A DNA stretch of 64,000 bases, taken from assembly GCA_013146195.2 (NCBI GenBank), contig CM028379.1, positions 105,101,226 through 105,165,225 on the forward strand, given 5' to 3'. Below are positions 1 through 10,935 of the stretch, one piece after another. Source of the DNA: Codonopsis lanceolata. Its lineage: Eukaryota > Streptophyta > Magnoliopsida > Asterales > Campanulaceae. Numbering within the stretch: the stretch's first letter is position 1; every line of letters begins with the position of its first letter. The notes below the pieces were generated by a model that saw nothing but the letters and a program-made list of their open reading frames with translations, was not told the DNA's origin and did not search any database. Both the position numbers and the translations under genes were made by a program.

Positions 1-446
1 TGTGCCATAGCCAACTGTTGTCACGAATGTTGTTAGCAACTAGGCAAAGGATGGAGAATCTTCCTAGAAAATTGAAGTCCACGACATAGACGTTTCCTTG
101 TCTATTGCCGGTCAGTATTATAGAGCAGGATTCACTATCTTTGATGAGGCACTGGTTGGAATTGAATTGGCAGATTAATCCTTTGTCGCAGAATTGGGAT
201 ATGCTCAGTAGATTGTGCTTTAAGCCACTCACTAGAGAAACTTTGTTGATGGAGAGACTTCCTCTAGTGATTGAGCAATACCCAATTGTCTTTCCTCTTG
301 CATTGTCTCCAAAAATTACTGTGGGACCTTTGGCTTCAGCTATATCTGTGAGTAGACTTCTGTTTCCTGTCATGTGTCTTGAGCAGCCACTGTCCAGGTA
401 CCAGATGTCTTTGTTTTCTGAATCTATAGCCATGAAGCATTCCTGA
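1..446 (-). pseudogene. copia aspartic protease and start of pre-integrase domain
   Basis: Minus-strand translation downstream of the gag stop shows the retropepsin core WYLDSGCSRHMTGN (catalytic Asp in DSG, near 395-410), then the conserved stretch with LKHNLLSISQFCDKG and finally DNSWLWH at the left window edge, the start of the GAG_pre-integrase domain. The protease would process the polyprotein. The catalytic DSG is intact here, whereas the sister copy near 22790 has lost it through CTG/CAG-type changes. Truncated by the window, not by an internal break. The plus-strand ORF over the same bases is a shadow. Confidence 0.75.
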
Positions 447-568
447 AAAAGATTTAAAGAAACAAGGTCCCCTTTATTTTCTTTTGGGTCCTAAGGATTA
501 GCAACCTTTTGGGACCCATACCTGCTTAACTTTGAGAGAACTAGGTCTCTCAGATTTTGGAGTGAACC

Positions 569-2176
569 TTAGAGGCATTCTGGGGCCAGATGGCCTAGGC
601 AATTGCAAGAATGACATAAATGGAAGTTCCATAGAGAACTGTCAGGGGTCTTAGTTGAAGAGTGATTATGATTATCCTTTTTCTTAGCAGCCGTCCTAGG
701 TTCAGCTTGCTTGTTGACAGTAGACTTAATTGGTTTCTTTTGGATCTTCCTAGGTATGTTACCACTAGACTTAGCTTTGGCTTGTCTGTTGATTACCTTA
801 TTAGGAGGATTCGGTAGAATACCTTTAAGTTTTCTGTCAATAGGTACAGGTGCCTTGCCTATTTTATAAACAAACTTGATAGTCACCGGTAGAGATTTAG
901 TAGGTCTACCGCCAGCAGTCTTTGCCTTAGCAGAATTGTTGCCGGCAGACTTTAGTTTCTCTACCGTTACTTTCTCAGGTTTCTCATCTGAAGCAGTGAT
1001 CTTGGCTTTCCCTTTCTGAGCATTGGGGTAAACATAAGGAAAACTTGAATAACCAAGGCCTTGTTTCCCTTTGTTTGCAAACGTCTGTTTAAAGAAAGAG
1101 ATATCATTAGCAGTCTTGGAGGATTCACCTTTCTCTGTGACTGATGGGAATGTCTTACTGGGCTCATCAGAGTATCCTATGCCAGATTTATCTTTACAAT
1201 ATTTTTGGCTTGAAAGGATTTCTTCGAAGGCATCCTTGGAGCTGTTCCAGGAGTCAATTGTCTTTTTCAAGGCAATTTTCTCTAGGTCAAGTCCTTTGAT
1301 GTGCTCAGTTAGACATTCAATTTTGTCACAAAGGAATTTGTTTTCTCCTGTTAGCTTGATACTTTCTTGTTGACAGCTATTGAGAGTTTGAATTTCAACT
1401 GCCATCAGAGATTTCTCAGCAGTAAGTTTCTCACAGTATTTGGCGAGTTTTACATAGGCTACTCTAAAGGAATTGAACTCTTCAAGCATATCTTGATTAT
1501 CCTTGAGAAGTTCTTCCTTACTTAAGTTCTCACTGTTGATATCACTTTTATCCAAGGGACTAGGTGAGACTTTGACTTCATTTTCAGAGTCATAGGTGGG
1601 ACCTGAATCATGAGCTATTAAGCATATGTTAGCTTGCTCACAATCATCCTCTTCCTCTTCTGAATCAGTCTCAAACCATGTAGCAACCTGTTTGTCTTCT
1701 ATGTCTTCAGCCAACATACCTTTTTGTTTTTGAAATTTTTTATAAGTAGGTCTTCGGTATGCTTCAAATTTTGGCTTTGGACATTTGGAGGTAAAGTGGT
1801 CATGTTTTCTACAATTGTAACACACAAGCTCTTCTTTAGATGAGCTTTCACCAGTATTTCTAAAAGGCTGTTGGTGTGTGTTCTTCCTTCCATATTTTGC
1901 AAATTTTTGAAAACGTTTTACAAACATAGCAAATTGTTCATCTGAGAGAAAATCATTTTCACTGGAGGAAGTGGAAGGTTTGTTTTCAACAGTGGTTTCT
2001 TTTTGGACTATGGCTGGCAGGGACACAGTTCTGAACTGTTTGTCCTGCTCTAACGCTTGATTTACTTTGAGCTCATAAACCTTCAAACTTGCGTAGAGAC
2101 TACGGAGAGTCATCTCGTTTAAGTTTTTGGATTCTTTCATAGCAGTGGTCTTAACATGCCATAAGCTACTCATCGA
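569..2176 (-). pseudogene. copia gag, C-terminal part, with zinc knuckle
   Basis: Open frame of about 535 codons. It opens with SSLWHVKTTAMKESKNLNEM, then a central part with a CCHC zinc knuckle (CYNCRKHDHFTSKC, near 1790-1830), an acidic patch (DSEEEEDDCEQ), a long heptad-like Lys/Glu/Leu region that should form a coiled coil (about 1250-1540), and a basic Lys/Pro-rich tail. Gag packages element RNA into virus-like particles. The N-terminal gag domain is missing because the Athila element interrupts it. The frame ends at a TAA at 569 after GHLAPEC, and the pre-protease linker that follows has further stops, so the copy is dead. The apparent extra N-terminal residues beyond 2176 come from the Athila LTR and are not gag. 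Confidence 0.75.
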
Positions 2177-3057
2177 TGTTTTAATTAATCTTTTTCCTTG
2201 CAAGTGGACAAGACTATTATAGAATAGTATTGGAAGCAAGGGTCGAACCCACAGAGACAAGTGATCACGAACAGTGCAATTTATTGATAGTAATTTATTA
2301 ATCTAAATGGGGTTTTTATATTTAATTCTACTCTAAACTACTATTTATAGATGTTTAACTAATTAGACAGTAATAACAGGTATGAAGATCTTATGGTGGG
2401 TGGCAATCTAGGATTCTGGGTTTCACTTGTATCTCTTTTATGTTCAATTCATAATAATGTCATTCAATGTCTTGGGTTCGTTCACTAAAGATAGATATAG
2501 TCTGTTGAACAATTGGTTCAGCCTCCATCCCCGCAAAATTCATTCATTCTATATCCTAAGCACAGGAACTGTTAATCTAGCCGTCACCTAGATTTATGAT
2601 CTATCTGTCACCTAGATCATGTATGAACCTGGTCCTAACTTATCACTCTCGTGCATCGATAGGTCCAATTTATTGTGTTGGTGAGCCAGTGTACGACATA
2701 TGCATATTGGTCATGCAGTTATCCGCACCTCTAAGCCTTTATTATTTGCGATTACATTCATTTTTTCAAAGCAAAATAATATAGGGATTGATAAACAACA
2801 CAATCAACAAGCATTGAATGAACATATATAAGAATTAAAACATAAATTTGATACAAGTTACCTCCCACCTCCTACATTATGGATGATTTAGTTCATCATA
2901 GACAATGAACAACACTTGGAAATGATCGGATACATGATTTGATCTTCAATACTTCAAATTACAAAATTTAACTATGTTATACAATCTAAAAACTACCTAA
3001 AATCTATCTAAGAGAGCTTTCAGCCGTCCTCTCCCTTTTTTGGCTCGGCATCTGACT

Positions 3058-3070
3058 TCTATATATACTC
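3058..3070 (-). promoter_or_regulatory. TATA box of the Athila LTR promoter
   Basis: Minus-strand GAGTATATATAGA, located about 420 bases into the LTR and immediately downstream of the four U3 palindromes. Its placement fits an RNA polymerase II core promoter giving a U3/R boundary about 30 bases further on. No transcript evidence. Confidence 0.5.
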
Positions 3071-3128
3071 GGGAGTTGTAATTCAATCGAATGACCGTGT
3101 GAAAATCTGAAATAGTCGCATTCTGACC

Positions 3129-3272
3129 ACCTTGCGGTCGCAAGGTGTTGGGTACCTTGCGTCCGCAAGGTCTCCAGTTTGTCCGGCCTTTGGAATTCTT
3201 GGTTGCCGCCTTTCTGACCCGTACTGCCTACCTTGCGGTCGCAAGGTCTGAGGCACCTTGCGTCCGCAAGGT
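3129..3272. repeat. Quartet of 18-bp palindromes in U3
   Basis: Four copies of a palindrome at 3129-3146, 3154-3171, 3230-3247 and 3255-3272. Two versions alternate, ACCTTGCGGTCGCAAGGT and ACCTTGCGTCCGCAAGGT, set as two pairs with exactly 25 bases between starts within a pair and 101 between pairs. The regular spacing and the position just upstream of the TATA box suggest transcription-factor sites or an RNA/DNA hairpin cluster; that function is inference. A related set sits at 7352-7498. Confidence 0.8.
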
Positions 3273-3487
3273 GTCCAGAATCGACAGACTTCATTCTTTC
3301 TTCATTTTTCCTTTTTGGCCATTCTTGAAATTTGCACTTAAAACCCTGGAGTTTCGCATATTTCCACTAATAACGCTGAAACTTACAAAACTCACCGAAA
3401 ACATATATTAGTAGCCAAAAGCCTCGTGAAATAGTATAATTTAAGTCATAGAAGCATATAAAAGCGACGTATAAAATACATCGATCA

Positions 3488-5876
3488 AATACCCCCAAAC
3501 TTAAACTTTGCTCGTCCACGAGTAAACAATAAACTTTTAAATACAAAAGCATATAAATAACAAAAATTAAAATCTTTTTGGAGGGTGACACTATTTACAC
3601 TCCTCTATAAACCCACAAACTCAAGGAGACTCTTTCGAGTGACTCGACTATGCAGATAAATACAAAAGCGAAAAAATTACACTACAAAATAAAACATAAA
3701 ATATTTTTTTTTGGCTTCATCTCAAGTTATAAGTGTATGGTATGCAAGTAATCTCAGTTTGATTCTCACCACATGTATGCAGGCTTAGTCATATAAAACC
3801 AACTGATCTTTTCTTAAAACTGCTACTACTTCTAATTTCTCCGTGTGTGTGTGATCACCAGTCTTAAAGAATATCTTAACTAAAACAGTTTTATTATGCT
3901 AAACACCATATTCATATGAAAATCAAAGTTTGATAGAAAATCATGCATTAAGAATTATGAGATCTACCATCCAAACCCGGTCGATTCTGCATTTAAAGGT
4001 CCCAAGGATTTAAAAGATTTATACATCCATCCCATGCACTTCTATGTATGTCATACAATGCTCTCATATCCCAATGACTTGTAATAGCTAAGATTATGCT
4101 AACACAGTGAGCTTTATGGTGAATAATAGTGAACATGAAGTGTGTGATCAATTCCATGTTACTCACTTGATAGTTAAAACAGCATAAGCATTGGCAAGAA
4201 GATCATTAGGTCTTTATTTAGCTTGTAATGTAAGGCCAAGGTGATGGGGGATATGAAGGAAAGGAATTGGAATTCAAAGTGAGAGAGTAAGACTACCCTT
4301 TTATCCCTCATACTTCCAAGCAAAAGGAAGTTTTCCCTTTTTAGGCTAGGACCTGCAAAGACTACAAGTGGAGGGATGCTTTTCGTTACTTTTCACTTTT
4401 CTTCTTTCTCCCCCCCCAAACTTGTTTTGGGCAATATATATTTATAAAAATATCACATCATTCTTATCAGCATGATTTTTCTAACGTATTTTTCTCTTGA
4501 AAGCTATGCTTCCATTTGAATCTTTGTTATACTCTTCTTCTTCCGTTTCATTTTTCGTCGATACATACTAATTTTTTTTTCGACGACGGAAAGAAGAAGT
4601 CTTCCGAAAAATGGCCTAACTGAAAAGAAGTGGTGCTCCTAGAATCAATTTCCCACCCACATCCTACTCTCTCAAAGGGTAGGCTAAAAGTGTATAGGCT
4701 TTTAGGGTTAAGTTAATGTGGGTAATAGAAAGATGGCGAATGGGGGTTTAAATAGTGTGCTCAGCACACTCCATTCTTTTTCATTAGGCTTAACGGGGAC
4801 GCTAGGGATATATTTTAGTATAGGTCAGGGAATATTTAGGCTCTAACGATCCAAAGATGGCCTAAGTCATTTCTTAATGCCAAATGCTCATGTAGTTTTT
4901 AAAGCAAGTAAGACAACAGAAAATATCATATCAACTATGGGAATTGGGGTTGAATGTTTAGCATTACCGGATTTCACATAAGCATTCGCTAAGACAGATG
5001 GTAGAGACAATTGAGACTAACATGCAGACATGGTTCGAAAGTGTGCTTGAGATATATAAATGAGAAAAATCCAAGGGATCTAACTATCATGCAATTGACC
5101 CTAAGTTACAATTTAATGCAACAATTATCTTCAAATGGCTATGCATCATATTCTTGTGCATATTTAGTTGTAATGAAGTAGATGTTATAAACTTTATAAA
5201 ACTATTCTAATCAATCCATAATTATGACCGGTGTGGGTGCATGAAGAATTTGGAGAAAAGTAAAAGTTTCGCAAAATTAAGTATATTCCAGAGGGATCTA
5301 CTGGACTAACTATGCGGTTCATTGCATTAACTCCTCATTGACTACGACTAGCATTACCACATCTAAACTTGAGGATGAAAATTTTGAATTTTTTTTTAAT
5401 GTATTTTTCTAAGAAATTTGGAGATGATGACGATGACTTAATTGATGATGGGTCCCCACAAGAGGTACCCACGAGTATCGAAAGTGAGTGTATTCTGGTC
5501 AAGGCAACACCTCCGAAAATAAGAAAAAAATTAAAAACAGGAAAATAGGGTGAAGATTTAGATGGTCATCGTATAAAGAAATTAGTCTTCACCCTAGAAA
5601 CATAGCCCAACTCCATTCCTCGTTAGGCTAGGACCTGCTAAGACTTAAAGTTTAAAATTCCCCCCCCCCAAACTTAATTTCTATTTTGTCCTCAAAATAG
5701 AGGAACATATGAGTGGATTGATGGGGTAGGACAAATATCAAAAGGAGATAGCGGATCCACCTAACGAACGAGGACGGAACTTGGGCCTCGACTCACGGTG
5801 AGTCGGGCGGAAATAACGAATGAGGACGAAACTCGGGGATCGTGCCTGGTGGCAGCCCATAATAATCTGAGACATT
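3488..5876 (-). other. Athila non-coding region between env-like ORF and 3' LTR
   Basis: About 2.4 kb with no credible coding frame. It holds purine tracts on the minus strand: AAGTTTGGGGGTATT next to the LTR (3488-3503, the probable polypurine tract), AAGTTTGGGGGGGG near 4409-4423 and another near 5660-5676. The last two sit in a repeated context (a TAGGCTAGGACCTGC motif at about 4342 and 5623), pointing to an internal duplication. A hairpin of CGTCG/CGACG around an A/T tract lies near 4556-4590. Otherwise I see nothing recognisable. Confidence 0.6.
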
Positions 5877-5889
5877 TTGTCTCACAGTG

Positions 5890-6872
5890 TTAACCCAACC
5901 GAAAAATTCGGTTTTGGTCGGCACGCATTTGTGCCAACTGCTGACTCACCATATCAGTTTGGAGGACAGCTTCCTCCAACTTGTTGGAGATCTCCACGAG
6001 CGGTTCCTCCGCCTCCTCTTCGGGTTCCTCATCTTGAGGAACCCTCACTCTCGGCTGCTGGTGATGTTCAAACAAAATGGCCCTCGTAATGACCGGACCC
6101 GGCCTTCGCCTCATTCTCATGCTCGCCTCCTACACAACTCGGTAATCAAATGCGGGAACGTGAACCCCGCATTCGTCCTACCTCTAATAAGGGTCTTGAT
6201 TTGGCCGTTGATCAAACGGCCGACATCAACAGACCCACCGGTCATAATGGTATAGGTCAAGACAGCCTTCTCCCAACTCACCGTATTTTGGTGACTGGAG
6301 GGCATGAGACGTCCACAAACAAATTTATACACGGGCTTGGCCGTGTCTTGGAGGAAGGATTATCCGATGGTGCGTGGTCCAAAAGGTGGGTTACGGTTAT
6401 AGGACCACACCACACCAGGGAGTGCGATGGTCGCATTGACCACCTCGACAGGGATACGGGGGTTGAGGTGTGTGCTAAAGTCATCGGCACCAACCGCAAA
6501 GTTGGAGGTGCCGAAATAAGTGTTAATGCTTTGGGAAGAAAAATTTACTACTATGTCTCTAACATTAACGGTGTCTAGCACACCGCCATCTATGCCAACG
6601 TTGCCATTGGCATAGAATTCTCGGACAATGGGCACTACAGCTGCCCTTGGCGGAGAATCTATTAAAAGCCCCCACCTACGAGCTATCAGATTGGGACGGA
6701 GGCCAAAGTCTTTAGCCTTGAATCCCCTTTCGGGCACCAAGGACTTGGAGAGCTTGGTCGTATACCTTTCTGATGCCTTGTAGGACACGAATCGGGTGAC
6801 GTCAAAATTTTGTTCCTCCTCCTGAGCGGGGCCGGAGGACGAGGCACCTGTATTTCTACGCTTGCGGAACAT
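5890..6872 (-). pseudogene. Athila env-like / plant-transposon-domain ORF remnant
   Basis: Begins MFRKRRNTGASSS at 6872 and runs 170 codons to a TAA at 6360, continues in the same frame from 6359 to 6117, then shifts frame into 6120-5890 (acidic EEPEEEAEEP followed by a short helix). Residues about 60-130 (ARRWGLLIDSPP...VREFYANG...INTYFG) match the pattern of the plant 'putative transposon protein' domain found after pol in many Athila/gypsy elements and loosely called env-like. I see no signal peptide or clear membrane helix, so a true envelope role is unsupported. One stop and one frameshift make it inactive as read. It is preceded at 7340-7500 by a promoter-like module. Confidence 0.6.
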
Positions 6873-7842
6873 TTTGTTTGATTTTATAAAATTTAAAAAC
6901 TAAAGGTTTAACAAATAAAAAATGTGTTTTAAAATTTTAAAATTGAAAATCTATATTGAGCATGCAAAAATTTATCTACGTTAAAAATTTTCTAGCACCC
7001 TAGCATGCAAATATTTTACGTGTAAAATTAAAGAGGGTGATAGTGTTACTTGTTTGCAGCCTAAATGGAGTGAGTGCAGCCGGAGTTTGAGCTCGCTTGG
7101 AGTCGGCAATGGAGGTTCTCCTCTTCTTCTTCAGAAAGTCTTCAACCGTAATGGGGTGCAATGGTGGATGTGAGGGATGTAGAGGATGAAGAGTAGTGAA
7201 GGAGGGAGAAGATTCTTGAGATTAGTGCCGGACTATGGAAGATCTCGCCGGAATTTGAAAAGGCTGGGCTGCTGCTGCTGCTGCTTAAGGAAAGGAGGGA
7301 AGTTTTCTGGTGATTCTCTAAATGAAAACCCGGCACAGTTTATATATAGGGATCTTGCGGTCGCAAGGTCTGCCACACCTTGTGTCCGCAAGGTCGGCAG
7401 TCAAAGCGCTTCAGATTCCCGTTCATTCCCCATGTCGACGATGCGATGCGTGCATTTCGGGACCTTGCGGCCGCAGGTCCACACTGCGTCCGCAAGGTGG
7501 GCAGAACTTTTCCTTCATGTTTTTCTTTCTTCCTTTTCAGCAGTTTGCAGTTTTAGCCCTTCTTTTAACTTCCGTTATGTCTTGAATCTTTCCTGTATGC
7601 AAAAACTTAACAAAAACTCTAAACTAAAAATTATTAGTAACATATAAATACAACACTAAGATGTTTTTCTCCCCCAAACATGGGTTTTTGCATATTTAAT
7701 TAAAAATTAAATGTCCAAAAATTAAATTTAATAGAGAAGAACATATTTAAGCTAACTATAAAAATAAATAACATTCAAAATAGTGGGTTGCCTCCCACTT
7801 AGCGCCTTTGTTTAACGTCTTTGGCTCGACCAAACTGCAAGC
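6873..7842 (-). promoter_or_regulatory. pol/env-like spacer with U3-like promoter module
   Basis: Non-coding spacer of 970 bases. On the minus strand it contains CCTATATATAAACTG (TATA box, 7339-7352), directly preceded by palindromes of the LTR type at 7352-7369, 7377-7394, 7462-7478 and an eroded one ending at 7498, again in pairs 25 bases apart. Upstream of these, the A/T-rich text near 7505-7650 parallels the LTR text near 3280-3420. The env-like ATG lies about 470 bases downstream of the TATA box. Seen: the shared palindromes, spacing and TATA. Inferred: an internal promoter for a separate env-like transcript. Confidence 0.5.
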
Positions 7843-10800
7843 CTAATCTCGGGGTGGTTCATTGTCAGCCAAACGAATTAACTCAATTGTTCGTTCAACT
7901 GACATCGGCTCTAAATATGGCTTGAGTCGGTGTCCATTTACTTTAAAAACTTCATTATTTTTAGGGTTTTGTATATCAACTGCTCCATGAGGATAAATTC
8001 GTACGATTCTAAAGGGACCAGACCATTTAGATTTTAACTTTCCGGGGAATAACCTTAATCTTGAATTAAAAAGTAATACTTTCATACCTGGATGAAACAT
8101 TTTGTTGGCTAACCCCATGTCATGATACTTTTTGGTCTTTTCTTTGTATGTCTTTGCACTTTCATACGAATTCAACCTATGTTCTTCTAACTCATTTAAC
8201 TGAAACAATCTTTCTTCTCCGGCCAATGTTAAATCTAAATTTAACTCTTTAACCGCCCAATAGGTTTTATGTTCAATTTCAACTGGTAAATGGCAAGCTT
8301 TGCCATACACCATTCTATATGGACTCATTCCTATGGGTGTCTTAAAAGCAGTTCGGTATGCCCATAAAGCATCCTTAAGTTTAGATTCCCAATCTTTATG
8401 ATTAGGCCTAACAGTCTTTTCTAATACTGCTTTTATTTGCCTATTGCTAACTTCTACTTGTCCGGATGTTTGTGGATGATAAGGTGTAGCTAACTTATGA
8501 GTTACACCATACTTTCTAAGAACATTATTCAACAACTTATTGGTAAAATGAGTTCCTTGGTCACTTATTATGGCCTTAGGTATTCCATATCTAGCAAACA
8601 AATCCTCTACAAACTTAACTACTGTTTTTCCATCATTAGTCTTAGTTGCTACTGCTTCAATCCATTTAGAAACGTAATCAACTGCTACTAGGATATACTC
8701 ACAATTATTTGACACTGGAAAAGGACCCATAAAATCGATACCCCAAACATCAAAAATTTCAACTACTAAATTAATATGCAAGGGTATCTCATTTCTTTTT
8801 CCTATTCCACCTGTTCTTTGACACTTGTCACATGTTCTATAAAACAATTCATAATCTCTAAAAACAGTAGGCCAATATAAACCTGATTGCAAAATTTTCC
8901 TAGCAGTTTTGTTTCCACTAAAATGACCTCCACAAGAATATCCATGGCAGAATTCCATAATACCTTGTTGGTCTTTTTCTGGAATACATCTTCTTATTAA
9001 AGAATCAGAGCAAATTTTGTATAAATGAGGTGCTTCCCAAAAATAATTTTTAGTTTCCGCCAAAAATTTCTTCTTTTCATAATGATCAAAATCTGGATTA
9101 ATGATATCAGACACATAGTAGTTGACAAAATCAGCATACCAAGGGTCAGAATCTTTAATGGCTAAAAGTTGTTCATCAGGAAAATTATCATTTATGGGGA
9201 CAGGATCATCAAGAAATTGACGTTCAAGCAAGGGTGAAAATTCCAATCTGGACAAATGGCCAACTACGACATTCTCGGTTCCCTTTTTATCTTTGATTGT
9301 AATGTCAAATTCTTGTAACAATAACATCCATCTAATTAATCTTGGTTTAGCATCTTTCTTACTTAACAGATATTTCAATGCAGAATGATCAGAAAAAATT
9401 ATCACCTTTGATCCTAGCAGATATGATCTAAATTTTTCTAAAGCATATACTACCGCCAAAAATTCCTTTTCAGTAGTTGTATAATTCAATTGAGCATCAT
9501 TTAGAGTTCTACTAGCATAGTGGATCACATGAGGCTTTCTATCTACCCTTTGTCCTAACACGGCTCCAATTGCAAAATCTGATGCATCACACATGATTTC
9601 AAAAGGAAGTGACCAATCAGGGCCGGATAAAATAGGGGCAGTAGTTAATTTTTCTTTTAATAAATTAAAAGCTTCTAAACATTCTTTATCAAAAATAAAT
9701 TCTGTATCTTTTGCTAGCAAATTACATAGAGGTTTACAGATTTTGGAAAAATCTTTTATAAATTTTCGATAAAAACCAGCATGCCCAAGAAAACTTCTAA
9801 CTCCTTTAACTGAAGTGGGAGGGGGTAGTTGTGAAATAACTTCAATTTTAGCTTTATCAACTTCAATGCCTTTATTGGAAACAACATGCCCTAAGACAAT
9901 TCCATGTTTTACCATGAAGTGACTTTTCTCCCAACTTAAAGTTAAATTAGTTTCACAGCATCTTTTTAAACAGTGATCAAAAGAATTCCCAAAAACTGAA
10001 AAATCGTCCATGAAAACATCCACGCATCTTTCAACTAGATATGAGAATATAGAAATCATGCATCTTTGATAAGTAGCTGGTGCATTACATAATTCAAAAG
10101 GCATTCTCCTAAAAGCAAAAATACCAAAGGGACATGTAAAAGTTGTTTTCTCTTGGTCTTCGGGTGCAACAGGGATCTGATTGTAACCAGAAAAACCATC
10201 AAGGAAGCAATAATATTCATGACCGGCTAATCTTTCAAGGATTTGATCAATAAATGGCAAAGGAAAGTGATCTTTTCTGGTTGCCGCATTTAATTTACGC
10301 AAATCAATGCACATTCTATAACCAGTTATTGTTCTTGTAGGGACTAATTCATCTTTTTCATTTTTAACAACAGTAATTCCTGACTTTTTAGGAACTACTT
10401 GAACATGACTAACCCATTTACTATCTGATATAGGGTAAATTATACCCGCATCTAAGAGCTTAAGAACTTCTTTCCTAACAGCTTCTTCCATGTGTGGGTT
10501 AAGTCTTCTTTGCCTTTCTCTTGAAGGTTTACTACCTTCTTCTAGATGTATTTTATGCATGCACATAGAAGGACTAATACCTTTTAAATCGGCTAGGGAC
10601 CATCCTAAAGCTTCTCTATGTGTCCATAAAACTTTTAACAAACTAGCTTCTTGCTTTTCCGTTAAGTCGGCTGCTATAATAACAGGCAAAGTGTTACCTT
10701 CCCCTAAAAATGCATATTTTAAATGGGGTGGTAATGACTTTAATTCTTCGACTTTAGGAGAATTAATGGGTGGCATAAATTCTGAATTTTCTACTTTTAT

Positions 10801-10935
10801 TGTTTCTTTTATTTTAGCCTCCTCATTCTCCACTTTATTATCTCTAATTTCTTCCTTAATATTATCTATCTCAATTTCTTCAAAGAGAGATTTCAGAATC
10901 TCTACTTCATCTTCCTTGATTTCATTACTTTCTTC
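7843..10935 (-). pseudogene. Athila pol: reverse transcriptase, RNase H, integrase
   Basis: Open for about 1,030 codons from the TAA at 10936 down to 7843. RT carries the FMDD active site (10003-10014) and GYNQIPVAPEDQEKTTF upstream; the RNase H opens with CDASDFAIGAVLGQ; integrase has an HHCC zinc finger (…CHGYSCGGHFSGN…CDKCQ), the first two catalytic Asp (WGIDFMGP, SDQGTHF) and the PQTSGQVEVSNRQ stretch bearing the Glu, then a C-terminal domain ending near LADNEPPRD. All catalytic motifs are visible. Oddities: VVGHLSRLE where the family usually has VADHLSRLE, MPFELCNAP for MPFGLCNAP, and what looks like a short in-frame loss just after the FMDD region. No frameshift. It is expressed normally as part of one gag-pol polyprotein; the upstream TAA would prevent that. 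Confidence 0.85.

Larger units (their letters stand above)
1..2176 (-). mobile_element. SIRE/Maximus-type Ty1/copia fragment (gag to start of integrase)
   Basis: On the minus strand this stretch runs through the C-terminal part of gag, the aspartic protease and the first residues of the pre-integrase domain (DNSWLWH at the very left edge), so the rest of pol lies beyond the window. It is homologous along its length to 21040-23170 on the plus strand, which belongs to the complete element at 19162-30736. Homology stops abruptly at about 2176, inside the sequence encoding SLWHVKTTAMKE, where the 3' LTR of an Athila-type element begins. I infer that Athila inserted into this SIRE copy. Lineage is assigned from the coiled-coil-rich gag with zinc knuckle; family assignment to copia is firm, SIRE/Maximus moderately so. 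Confidence 0.8.
2177..3487 (-). repeat. Athila 3' LTR
   Basis: On the minus strand it begins TGATCGATG right after a purine tract (AAGTTTGGGGGTATT, 3488-3503) and ends TTAAAACA where the SIRE sequence resumes at 2176, giving TG...CA ends and a length of about 1.3 kb. A TATA box lies at 3058-3070, with U3 upstream holding four palindromes. The partner 5' LTR is not in the window, so the borders rest on the polypurine tract, the TG/CA ends and the junction with SIRE, and may be off by a few bases. No target duplication can be tested. Confidence 0.65.

Noticed and set aside
31..2100. Possible intact host gene with coiled coil
   Set aside because: Zinc knuckle, protease DSG and homology to the element at 19162-30736 show it is copia gag-pro.
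2236..2252. GGGTCGAACCC resembling a tRNA B box
   Set aside because: No A box at proper distance and no cloverleaf around it; it lies in U5 of the Athila LTR, where such words are common.
6150..6578. Plus-strand 142-codon ORF
   Set aside because: Opposite the env-like Athila frame, whose landmarks are on the minus strand.
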